Below are positions 15,143-22,249 of a stretch of DNA of 34,386 nt, piece after piece. Below the pieces are notes generated by a model. That model ran no database searches. It was given only the letters and a program-made list of their open reading frames with translations, and had not been told where the DNA came from. Position 1 is the stretch's first letter. Every line of letters starts with the position of its first letter. Position numbers and translations under genes: made by a program. The stretch comes from an uncultured Bacteroidales bacterium. GTDB lineage: Bacteria > Bacteroidota > Bacteroidia > Bacteroidales > Bacteroidaceae. Where the stretch lies: positions 507-34,892 of the forward strand of contig CADCIP010000042.1 in the NCBI GenBank assembly GCA_902801485.1, read 5' to 3'.

Positions 15143-16081
15143 ATGAAACAGATTATGACAATCATTTTGGCAGCGATGTTGTTGGCTGCCTGTGGAAACA
15201 AGGAAAAGCAGTTGCAGGAACGGGCTGCAGAGTTGTGTCAGTTTATTCCTGACCATGAACTGCAGGAGGAGTCGAAGGCTTTTATGACGTCAGACTTCTA
15301 TGCCGTGTTGGACACGATGTTCAATCGTCTGCCAGAACATGAGGCGATGGATCATGAGTGGCTGTACTACTTTGTGACGGGTAATGGCGGCTCGATAGCC
15401 GACTACGAGGTAGTGGGGGTGCAGCTGACGGATGATGCTCATGCTGTAGCGACCGTCAAGGTTCGGCAGAAGTGGGAGGACGGTTCGTTCGACGAGAGCA
15501 GCGACATCGAAGAACACAAGCTATATATGGAAAAGGTGGACGGACGGTGGCTGATATCCGATTTTGACGACCATAAGAAGGACTGCATCCGCCATATCGC
15601 CATCAGTCGCAAAGAACAGGCTCTGCGCCTTGCGATGAGTGACTATTTGGTGAAAGAGATTGGCACACGCTATCTGCAGGGACAGGTGTGCATCCCCACG
15701 CTGCTGATTGTGGCAGAGGAGGAGAAAGGTGACAACACGCTTGTCTGGTGCGACAGCTGGGTGTACTGGTACAACGTAGCCGGCGATACGCTGAAGACGG
15801 TGTCGGGAGGCAATCATTCCGGCTGCATGACCATTCAGCAGAAGGATAGCAAACCCGTGGTGACGGTGTTTGAACAGACGGTTGATGGGACAGGAAATGA
15901 GACCAGTGCCAAGCGCATCTTTGGTAAGCACTTCGATGTCTTTCAGAACATGAACGGCAACCAGGAAGTGCGTGAGGCTGCTCGCAAGGAACAACTACAA
16001 TGGTATGTCCGCCAGCACGACATGAAGATTCGTTTCTATCAGGACTACAGCTGGCCCGCAGTGGCTTTAGAAGAAGGCTGA
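15143..16081 (+). CDS. Bacteroidales lipoprotein of unknown function
   Basis: A 312-residue predicted lipoprotein with signal peptide KQIMTIILAAMLLAAC and lipobox L-A-A-C. The first half (to about residue 150) alternates strands and helices and includes HAVATVKVRQKWEDGS and DGRWLISDFDDHK. This resembles the NTF2-like DUF3828/DUF4878 group, though only weakly. The second half contains VWCDSWVYWYNVAGDTLKT and GGNHSGCMT, and ends MYQDY-like (RFYQDYSWPAVAL); I recognise this as a recurrent Bacteroidales arrangement without a known function. The ATG at 15143 is chosen because the signal peptide starts there; codons further upstream lie in the heptamer array. It is probably anchored in the periplasm or on the surface. 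Confidence 0.75.
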   Translation: MKQIMTIILAAMLLAACGNKEKQLQERAAELCQFIPDHELQEESKAFMTSDFYAVLDTMFNRLPEHEAMDHEWLYYFVTGNGGSIADYEVVGVQLTDDAHAVATVKVRQKWEDGSFDESSDIEEHKLYMEKVDGRWLISDFDDHKKDCIRHIAISRKEQALRLAMSDYLVKEIGTRYLQGQVCIPTLLIVAEEEKGDNTLVWCDSWVYWYNVAGDTLKTVSGGNHSGCMTIQQKDSKPVVTVFEQTVDGTGNETSAKRIFGKHFDVFQNMNGNQEVREAARKEQLQWYVRQHDMKIRFYQDYSWPAVALEEG

Positions 16082-16121
16082 TGGCTACGAACTCTACTAC
16101 TTTTTCTAATAAAAACAGATT

Positions 16122-16467
16122 ATGAAAAGGAATTCTTTATTTTACGTTTTAGTATTGCTGTGTGCAGTGGTACAATGAGCATGGGCACAAGCGCCGACGC
16201 CTTCCACCGAGTTGGAACCGTATATTACGACACTGAGCAACCGAATGGTCTGTAAGCTCAACTACCCATCGACCAGCGTGACAGACGACCCCGTTGTGCT
16301 ATATGCGTTACTACTTGGACGACAACGGCATCAGCTATGGTGTTACCACCGACCACCGCGAGGACCTGGTTACCTTACCCGTTGTACTTCCCATGATTAT
16401 TAACGGCATGATTGTCAGCAATCCTTACATGCCTTGTTTTTTCAATTTGTTTAGCGTCAGAAAGTAA
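16122..16467 (+). pseudogene. Remnant of a secreted protein (in-frame stop plus frameshift)
   Basis: From ATG 16122 a good signal peptide reads KRNSLFYVLVLLCAVVQ, then TGA at 16176-16178, then AWAQAPTPSTELEPYI, continuing in frame to DPVVL near 16298. After that the plausible sequence continues in the next frame (MRYYLDDNGISYGV from 16303) to a stop at 16465-16467. One nonsense change plus one frameshift, and a product of only about 110 residues, indicate a decayed and probably truncated gene. The mature start (ELEPYITTLSNRMVCKLNYPS) resembles secreted alpha/beta-hydrolase-like proteins of Bacteroidales, but the family cannot be fixed. Confidence 0.65.
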
Positions 16468-16516
16468 GTTAAATAATAAATTATCCAAGTTGATTCTTAT
16501 AATAAAGAAAAACGTG

Positions 16517-16524
16517 TATCTTTG
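16517..16524 (+). promoter_or_regulatory. -7 box (TATCTTTG) before the carboxypeptidase-regulatory-like gene
   Basis: TATCTTTG sits 27 bp before the ATG at 16552. A TTG at 16490-16492 lies 24 nt upstream, longer than the 20 nt seen at the clear promoters here. Confidence 0.45.
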
Positions 16525-16551
16525 CAGTGGACATTAAACATTCGACTTGAT

Positions 16552-17610
16552 ATGAGAAATATATTATTGATAGCGGTTGCTTTTTTGACGGCAGCAATAG
16601 GTATTAAGGCGCAGAAGGTTCAGGTTGTTGACGACGAAGGTTTGGGTATTCCCTTGGCCACTGTTCTAACCGAAGAGGGCGTAATGATAGGTAGCACCAA
16701 TCTGGAGGGGTACTTTGACATGAACGGTGCACAGAAGGTGGTTGTTACCCATGTGGCCTACAAGCCACTGACTATTAGTGCTGCAACGATACAGAACGGA
16801 CGCGTCGTGATGGAGAATCAGGATTATTCCATAGGAGAGATCACCATTACGCCCAAACAGTATATCTATGTTGAGACCTACTATCGTGTCTATGTATATC
16901 GCAACGACTCGCTCTGTTACTTCCTGACGGGTATTATGCCTAATGCCTACGATCCACAGAAAAAGAAACTGGAGCACGGCAGCTACTATCATGCTTATGC
17001 AGAATATGCTCCGAAGTTAGGTGTGGCTGTCAACTGGGGTGTCAGAGCGCAACGCCTTCATGCAGGATTAGTCCAAACAGGTGGCTCGTCGGATAAATTC
17101 CTGAAAGATAAATACTACATTACAGCTACCGAGAAAAGTCCTAACCATAAGGTTTTCTCTAACCCGAAAGGTATAGTGGGGAACCGCATAATCTCGAACG
17201 GCCAGTCGCACTTAACCCTCGATGGAGGTAAGATGCAGATGTATGTCAACGAGGCGAAAGGACAGACTAAGTTGCTGCAGGCTCGCCAAGAGAAGGGCTA
17301 CCAGTATCAGTACTCCCTGATCTATATCGGCGATGACGGTAAAGACTATGATGTGAGCAACTTTGTCATGAGAACCGACCACTGGGAGTATAACGACAAG
17401 AAGAGCCATGTAAAATTCATCATTGAGACCTATGCCGTTGACCATGCCTATATAAATAAGGTAGAGTGGAAAGACAAAAAGAATGAACTGAAGCAGAAAT
17501 ACAAGAACGCACAAAAGCTGAGCAAGCTGGAGGAATACGAGAAACAGCATAATATTCCCGCCCTTGCTCCTACCGTTCGTCAGGCTATACTGAAACTGAA
17601 GCAGCAGTAG
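16552..17610 (+). CDS. Exported protein with carboxypeptidase-regulatory-like domain
   Basis: A 352-residue protein with a signal peptide (MRNILLIAVAFLTAAIGIKAQ). An N-terminal beta-sandwich of the CarboxypepD_reg-like type follows, with VVDDEGLGIPLATVLTEEG, GSTNLEGYFDM and VVVTHVAYKPLTI. This domain is common at the front of TonB-dependent receptors, but here no plug or barrel follows. The remaining 240 residues (from about 110) are not recognised; they are tyrosine- and lysine-rich and end in a charged helix (DKKNELKQKYKNAQKLSKLEEYEKQ). It is probably periplasmic or outer-membrane associated. It stands alone, after the pseudogene and before a gene-free stretch. Confidence 0.7.
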   Translation: MRNILLIAVAFLTAAIGIKAQKVQVVDDEGLGIPLATVLTEEGVMIGSTNLEGYFDMNGAQKVVVTHVAYKPLTISAATIQNGRVVMENQDYSIGEITITPKQYIYVETYYRVYVYRNDSLCYFLTGIMPNAYDPQKKKLEHGSYYHAYAEYAPKLGVAVNWGVRAQRLHAGLVQTGGSSDKFLKDKYYITATEKSPNHKVFSNPKGIVGNRIISNGQSHLTLDGGKMQMYVNEAKGQTKLLQARQEKGYQYQYSLIYIGDDGKDYDVSNFVMRTDHWEYNDKKSHVKFIIETYAVDHAYINKVEWKDKKNELKQKYKNAQKLSKLEEYEKQHNIPALAPTVRQAILKLKQQ

Positions 17611-17693
17611 AAAACAATCAACAATGCCATATACCTTATTAATATTAATGATATAAGGATGCAAGTGCACTGGTCATTCTTACGTCATTATTG

Positions 17694-17836
17694 ATGCTAA
17701 TAATGATTCCTCTGTTAATCGGTGCTATTGTGGAATATCATTCTTTTTCTTGGACTGTTTCTCTGCCATACTTGTGTCTGGCTACATGATAGGTCGCCGT
17801 ACCGAACGTCGCAGGAAAGCCGCTTCGAAGAACTGA
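17694..17836 (+). pseudogene. Possible frameshifted small membrane protein
   Basis: The first frame reads MLIMIPLLIGAIVEY. After a frameshift near 17735-17750 a second frame reads FSAILVSGYMIGRRTERRRK and ends KAASKN. Joined, these give a short hydrophobic segment followed by a basic tail, like small single-pass membrane proteins. The evidence is only the look of the two pieces. Confidence 0.3.
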
Positions 17837-17962
17837 CAGAGGCACGAAAGAAGTCTTTTTGCCGCCTTTTATGACACATTGGCCCAATCTGTCAGGGTAA
17901 CACCAGCTGGCACAATAGTTGTATTACTTTTAGTGAACGAAGGACAAAAAGTAACGAACAAC

Positions 17963-17990
17963 GTTCAATGCTTAATGTTCAATGTTCAAC
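17963..17990. repeat. Heptanucleotide array before the hsp20 gene
   Basis: Four 7-mers: GTTCAAT, GCTTAAT, GTTCAAT, GTTCAAC. It lies 42 bp upstream of the heat-shock gene start. Confidence 0.75.
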
Positions 17991-18018
17991 GAAATAAATG
18001 TTTAACTAAAATATAACT

Positions 18019-18025
18019 AGGAGGT
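18019..18025 (+). promoter_or_regulatory. Strong Shine-Dalgarno site before hsp20
   Basis: AGGAGGT ends 7 nt before ATG 18033. Most other starts in this window have no such site, in keeping with the weak use of Shine-Dalgarno pairing in Bacteroidota, so this one stands out. Confidence 0.75.
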
Positions 18026-18032
18026 ATTAATT

Positions 18033-18458
18033 ATGTTACCAGTAATGTTTCAAAACAGTTGGATGCCAACAATGTTTGATGATTTCTTTAACACTGATTT
18101 TATGCCTCGTGCCAACAGTACAGCACCCGCAGTCAATGTTAAGGAGAGTGAGAAAGCCTACACAATGGAACTTGCAGCTCCAGGCATCAAGAAAGAATAT
18201 TGCCGTGTAGGTATCAACGAAGAGGGTAACCTTACCGTTGCCATCGAGAATAAGGTTGAACACAAACAGGAAGATAAGCATCATCACTATCTGCGCCGTG
18301 AGTTCAGCTACTCAAACTACGAGCAGGCATACACATTGCCCGATGATGTGGAACGCGACAAAATCTCTGCCAAGGTAGAGGACGGTATCCTGACGGTTAC
18401 CATGCCAAGGCTGGCCAAGGAGGAGAAGAAATGCACTAAGGCTATCGAAGTTTGTTGA
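18033..18458 (+). CDS. Small heat-shock protein, Hsp20 / alpha-crystallin family
   Basis: A 141-residue ATP-independent holdase that binds unfolding proteins in the cytoplasm. After a short hydrophobic N-terminal arm (residues 1-28) comes the alpha-crystallin domain: PAVNVKESEKAYTMELAAPG to EDGILTVTMPR at about 115-125, which carries the conserved G-x-L-T-V/I-x-x-P pattern. The C-terminal IEV resembles the IxI/V anchor used for oligomer assembly. A run of histidines (KHHHYLRREFSY) falls in the middle of the domain. It is a single-gene unit with a strong Shine-Dalgarno site and a terminator at 18517-18547. Confidence 0.93.
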   Translation: MLPVMFQNSWMPTMFDDFFNTDFMPRANSTAPAVNVKESEKAYTMELAAPGIKKEYCRVGINEEGNLTVAIENKVEHKQEDKHHHYLRREFSYSNYEQAYTLPDDVERDKISAKVEDGILTVTMPRLAKEEKKCTKAIEVC

Positions 18459-18516
18459 TAATCGGCAAGTAGATTGTCTTTATGGTTGGATAATCATAAA
18501 ACTATAAGTAAAAGAA

Positions 18517-18547
18517 GGGCCGCACTTGGATGTGCAGCCTTTTTTTG
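18517..18547 (+). terminator. Terminator after hsp20
   Basis: GGCCGCAC (18518-18525) pairs with GTGCAGCC (18532-18539) with one mismatch around a 6-nt loop, then eight T residues. Confidence 0.8.
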
Positions 18548-18658
18548 TTATCTGAATCTTTAACCAGAAGAGAAACTATACTCCCCCCCCCTATCCGGCA
18601 AGCGTTTCTCCTGGAATATGCCCCTTATATCAAATTATTATATCAGATAATCAAATCA

Positions 18659-18692
18659 TTTGCAGCAACAATTGTTTTTCCCTGTACTTTTG
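18659..18692 (+). promoter_or_regulatory. Probable promoter of the fasciclin-domain gene
   Basis: TTTG at 18659-18662 and TACTTTTG at 18685-18692 match the Bacteroidetes boxes with a spacer of 22 rather than 20 nt. The start codon is almost 200 bp downstream. Confidence 0.55.
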
Positions 18693-18815
18693 CAACAAGT
18701 TAATTGGTTATAGTTGGTTTTTACAGGCACACGCACATGCCAGAGAGTTACGATGTATGGTTATTGAATTTAAGAAGTAGATCTTCATTGATGTTGGTTT
18801 TTTTTTAGTAGGTTT

Positions 18816-18851
18816 GGGGGCGGGGCTTGTGCGATATAGAATCCCGCCCCC
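18816..18851 (+). promoter_or_regulatory. GC-rich hairpin in the leader of the fasciclin gene
   Basis: A perfect 9-bp stem, GGGGGCGGG (18816-18824) and CCCGCCCCC (18843-18851), with an 18-nt loop, lies 36 nt before the ATG. There is no T run after it, so it is not a standard terminator. It could pause transcription, protect the mRNA or control access to the start. Confidence 0.5.
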
Positions 18852-18887
18852 TAAAATTTACAGGAGATTACAACTATTATTATTAAT

Positions 18888-21029
18888 ATGTACAAGTCAG
18901 CGGATATTATGAGTCATGGTTTTACATTCCGAATAATTATCTTTCTGGTTTCTGCAAGCCTGATAATGATGGGATGCCAGGAAACAGTCGATGTTACTAA
19001 CAGGTACGTCTTCAAGGAATATACGGTATTGGACTATCTGGAGAAACACCCCGATACATACAGCCAATATGTGCAACTGCTGCATAAGGTGCCAATGAGC
19101 AAAATCAGTAAGACTACCGTTGCACAGATACTTTCCGCGCGAGGCAACTACACAGTTTTCGCACCGACGAACGAAGCCGTTCAGGCCTATTTGGACACAT
19201 TGGCAGCAAAGAACGTCATAGACGAGGGCAGCTGGGATGGTTTTCGCGACAGTACAACCCTCGACTCCATCCGTAAGGTAATAGTCTATAACAGCATCAT
19301 CGACGGGGGTGACAACATAAAAGCATACGGAACCCAAGAATTTCCTACTGACAATATGGCCGAGTTCCCGCTTGCCAATATGTACGACCGCAAACTAATT
19401 GTGGAATATCCCTCAGCTGGAAAAATCAAGGTAAACGGCGCACCTGTCCATGAGAAGAACTGCGATATCCTAGCCATAAATGGTGTGATACATTGCACAA
19501 CGGCAGTTGTGGCTCCCAGTAACAACACCCTGGGTTATTTGCTCAACGCTATAATCGCAGGCAAGCAGCGTGGATATTATGTGGCGGCCATGCTCACAAA
19601 GGCCGTCGGAATGTTCGACACCCTCAGCAAATACCGCGATGATGTCTATGAAGACTTGTACGAACGCGGTCTTGTAAAAGACTTCTCGCACACTTCTGGC
19701 ATCGGCTATACATACGGTGCCGTACCCGAGCACCGCAACTATGGCTATACCTTCTTTGCCGAGACTGATGACTTCTGGCAGGCAGAAATCGGAAAGGAAC
19801 CAACAGATATAACGGTAGAGGACGTGTTGGACTACCTTAGGAAAAAAAGAATTTATCCGGAAGCCACCGATGACAATAATTTCCGCAGCGAGGACAACCT
19901 CTTGAACCAGTTCGTCACCTACCATTTCCTACCTATGCGCTTGGCAGCCAACAGGTTAGTCCTCCACTGGAACGAAAAAGGCTACACAAGCAGGAACCAT
20001 GTTCCCACGGTTGTTCAGTACGAATACTACACAACGATGGGAAAAAGGCGATTGATGAAGTTCCTGGAAAGTGCTGAGAGCGACGGAGTGAAGATAAACC
20101 GTTTTCCCCGCATTGACAATAGTCGCCGGGGTACCTATCATGAGATAGGATGCAACCCCGACTGTGTGGGCATTCCCGTTAACGAACCCGAGGTGTTGGG
20201 ACAGTTCAACGTGCGTAATGGCATCATTTATCCCCTCGACCAACTACTGGCCTATACCCAAGACGTACGCGACAATCTGCACAAGGAGCGCATCCGATGG
20301 GACATCACGGCACAGTTTCCTGAATTTATGAACAACGACCTGCGTCTGCAATACTACCATCGCCCCACACGCACCGGTATTCCCACCTCCATTGTTTATC
20401 CTTATTTAGACGACTGCTGGATAGCTGACGATAACTACTTCTTTTACTATAACGGATACAACGAGACGATGAAGAACTATCAGGGCGACGAACTGAACAT
20501 TCGTGGCAACGTGGACGTAACCTTCCGTCTGCCGCCTGTGCCTGCAAAGGGAGTGTATGAACTGCGCTTTAATATACAAAGTGACGGGTACAACCGAGGG
20601 ATGGTTCAGTTCTATTGGGGGCACGACCGAGACCGTCTGGCAGCAATGGGAATCCCCATGGACGTTCGCATGAGCGGACTGGAGCGCCGCACAACAGCAG
20701 GTACCTTTCCCAGTGGAGTGGGTTGGGAACCCGATGCCGAAGATGATGATACAAATGCCGAGGTGGACAAGAAGATGCGTAATAAGGGATTTATGAAAGG
20801 GGCCGAGTTATACTGCGACGGCGGACAGGGTTTGTCTATAATGGCTCGTGCCGATCCGCTCATCATCCGACGAGTCATCCTGCGTGAGCAGATGGAGCCC
20901 GATAAGACATATTATCTGCGCTTCAAGACCGTGCTGGACGATCGCACACGCGAATTCTATGTAGATTATCTGGAGTACTGTCCCAAAGAGGTTTACGACA
21001 ACCCCGAAACACCAGAAGACATTTGGTAG
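18888..21029 (+). CDS. Fasciclin-domain outer-membrane lipoprotein
   Basis: A 713-residue predicted lipoprotein with lipobox M-M-G-C. Residues about 40-215 form a fasciclin domain: SARGNYTVFAPTNEAVQAYL, then the second signature NGAPVHEKNCDILAINGVIH. A second, diverged fasciclin-like domain follows (VEDVLDYLRKKRIYPEA through NLLNQFVTYHFLP, then NEPEVLGQFNVRNGIIYPLDQLL). The last 220 residues look like a beta-sandwich binding module. In Bacteroidetes such lipoproteins usually accompany SusC/SusD transporters, but none is present here. ATG 18888 is taken; the ATG at 18909 is an alternative start, also in front of the signal peptide. The stop is one base from the end of the convergent AraC gene. 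Confidence 0.82.
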   Translation: MYKSADIMSHGFTFRIIIFLVSASLIMMGCQETVDVTNRYVFKEYTVLDYLEKHPDTYSQYVQLLHKVPMSKISKTTVAQILSARGNYTVFAPTNEAVQAYLDTLAAKNVIDEGSWDGFRDSTTLDSIRKVIVYNSIIDGGDNIKAYGTQEFPTDNMAEFPLANMYDRKLIVEYPSAGKIKVNGAPVHEKNCDILAINGVIHCTTAVVAPSNNTLGYLLNAIIAGKQRGYYVAAMLTKAVGMFDTLSKYRDDVYEDLYERGLVKDFSHTSGIGYTYGAVPEHRNYGYTFFAETDDFWQAEIGKEPTDITVEDVLDYLRKKRIYPEATDDNNFRSEDNLLNQFVTYHFLPMRLAANRLVLHWNEKGYTSRNHVPTVVQYEYYTTMGKRRLMKFLESAESDGVKINRFPRIDNSRRGTYHEIGCNPDCVGIPVNEPEVLGQFNVRNGIIYPLDQLLAYTQDVRDNLHKERIRWDITAQFPEFMNNDLRLQYYHRPTRTGIPTSIVYPYLDDCWIADDNYFFYYNGYNETMKNYQGDELNIRGNVDVTFRLPPVPAKGVYELRFNIQSDGYNRGMVQFYWGHDRDRLAAMGIPMDVRMSGLERRTTAGTFPSGVGWEPDAEDDDTNAEVDKKMRNKGFMKGAELYCDGGQGLSIMARADPLIIRRVILREQMEPDKTYYLRFKTVLDDRTREFYVDYLEYCPKEVYDNPETPEDIW

Positions 21030-21030
21030 C

Positions 21031-21912
21031 CTATTTCCCTGTAGTAAGTTGTCCCCGATACTCCTGAGGTGTGATTTCGTGCCGCTGACGGAACATTTTG
21101 TTGAAGTATGCAGCAGAATCAAAACCTAGACGAAAGGCAATCTCCTTGCAGGAGAGGTGAGTGTTGGAAAGGTAGTCCTTAGCCTTTTCCAGTTTCAGGT
21201 TAAGGAAATACTGGGTAGGTGAGAATCCCGTGTAGTTGCGGAAAACCTTCCGGAATTTAGAGTAGCCCATACCCACTTCCTTCGCCACGTCCTCCATACA
21301 AAGGGCACGCGATAAGTTCTCCCGCATATATTTTCGGGCCAGGTTGATGTAGTCTATTTCTGGATTGTCTTTATAGGGTTGTTGTATAGCCTTCGCATAT
21401 ATGGAACATACAATCAGTGTTGCGAATCCCGCAAGTTGCTGCTGGTGAGCAGGTTTCTCTGTACTGGCCGCTTCGAGGGCCTTGTTGAAGGCACTACAGA
21501 CAGTGTCGCTGATGCCCACCCGCAAGACCGGTTTTTTTATGTCGAAAAATTTCTCCTGTATAATTCGCTGGGCGAAATCCCCCGAAAAATCGATCCATGC
21601 TTCTGTCCATCCTGTCTCCTCATCTGGTGCGTAGCTATGCCACTCATCGGGGAAGATGATAACGGCATCCCCTGCTCGGAGTTCAGTTTTAGAGCAATGT
21701 GCTGTGGTAACCCATCCCCGTCCCTTGATGATGTACAGAATATGAAAGTCGTGAAGGACACGTCCCTTTTCCACTTTAAAGAGGTATCCTTTAGGGTGCT
21801 CACCATAAGGATAGGGTTCTCCTGCCGGTGTTTCCTGAATCCCGATGGTACTGATGACCGCACCCCAGCGGTAATCGGATTCTTTCGCAATCAAATATTT
21901 TGCACTTCCCAT
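21031..21912 (-). CDS. AraC-family transcriptional regulator
   Basis: A 293-residue cytoplasmic regulator. The N-terminal half is a cupin-type ligand-binding domain (LHDFHILYIIKGRGW and AGDAVIIFPDEWHSY), typical for sensing sugars. The C-terminal 100 residues are a double helix-turn-helix: LSRALCMEDVAKEVGMGYSK, then HLSCKEIAFRLGFDSAAYFN, and FRQRHEITPQEYR. The start is set at ATG 21912, from which homology-like sequence begins. A minus-strand TATATTTG lies at 21947-21940, 28 bp upstream. It is divergent from the GLUG surface genes and convergent with the fasciclin gene, so either could be its target. Confidence 0.9.
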   Translation of the reverse strand: MGSAKYLIAKESDYRWGAVISTIGIQETPAGEPYPYGEHPKGYLFKVEKGRVLHDFHILYIIKGRGWVTTAHCSKTELRAGDAVIIFPDEWHSYAPDEETGWTEAWIDFSGDFAQRIIQEKFFDIKKPVLRVGISDTVCSAFNKALEAASTEKPAHQQQLAGFATLIVCSIYAKAIQQPYKDNPEIDYINLARKYMRENLSRALCMEDVAKEVGMGYSKFRKVFRNYTGFSPTQYFLNLKLEKAKDYLSNTHLSCKEIAFRLGFDSAAYFNKMFRQRHEITPQEYRGQLTTGK

Positions 21913-22249
21913 ACCTTGGTTTTTGTCGTTTTTACTATGCAAATATAAACAAAAAAAGAAATAGGTGTACAGCAAATGTCAAAAAGTAAAACTGCATTGT
22001 CAATTATTAAAGTATTTTCCCGCCTTCTCTGTGATATAAGTTCGATTCCTTCGCGTGTGATATTATATTAATGTAGGGAAACGTAAGTGCATGTCAAATT
22101 GTTTAATCATAAAATCATTTTTTTTGGATAATAGTTGTTTGTAATTCCGAATTTTGCAACGCATGAAGTTCGTTTTCGTGACAAATAGCCCGATGAAATG
22201 AAGTAAAACAACAATATTAACTAACAACAAACAATAACAGATTAGACCC
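21913..22249. other. Divergent regulatory region between AraC and the GLUG gene
   Basis: 337 bp, AT-rich. On the minus strand TATATTTG (21947-21940) fits the AraC gene. On the plus strand GAATTTTG at 22149-22156 is a near match to a -7 box for the GLUG gene, leaving a leader of about 85 nt. No clear operator repeat is seen. Confidence 0.5.

Larger units (their letters stand above)
17611..18010. other. Gene-free stretch with gene fragments
   Basis: Holds a broken small membrane-protein frame (17694-17836) and a four-unit heptanucleotide array (17963-17990) just before the small heat-shock gene. TACTTTTA at 17925-17932 resembles a -7 box with its last base changed. Otherwise nothing recognisable. 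Confidence 0.45.
18548..18887. other. Leader region of the fasciclin gene
   Basis: Contains a run of nine C at 18583-18591 and a likely promoter (TTTG at 18659-18662, 22-nt spacer, TACTTTTG at 18685-18692). A run of nine T at 18798-18806 precedes a strong G/C hairpin at 18816-18851. If the promoter is right, the leader RNA is about 190 nt. Confidence 0.55.

Noticed and set aside
18583-18591. C9 tract as a phase-variation switch for a gene
   Set aside because: It lies in intergenic DNA upstream of the likely promoter, not within a reading frame or between the -33 and -7 boxes; kept only as a side note.
18888-21029. Fasciclin gene as part of a SusC/SusD locus
   Set aside because: No TonB-dependent receptor or SusD-like gene lies anywhere in the window.
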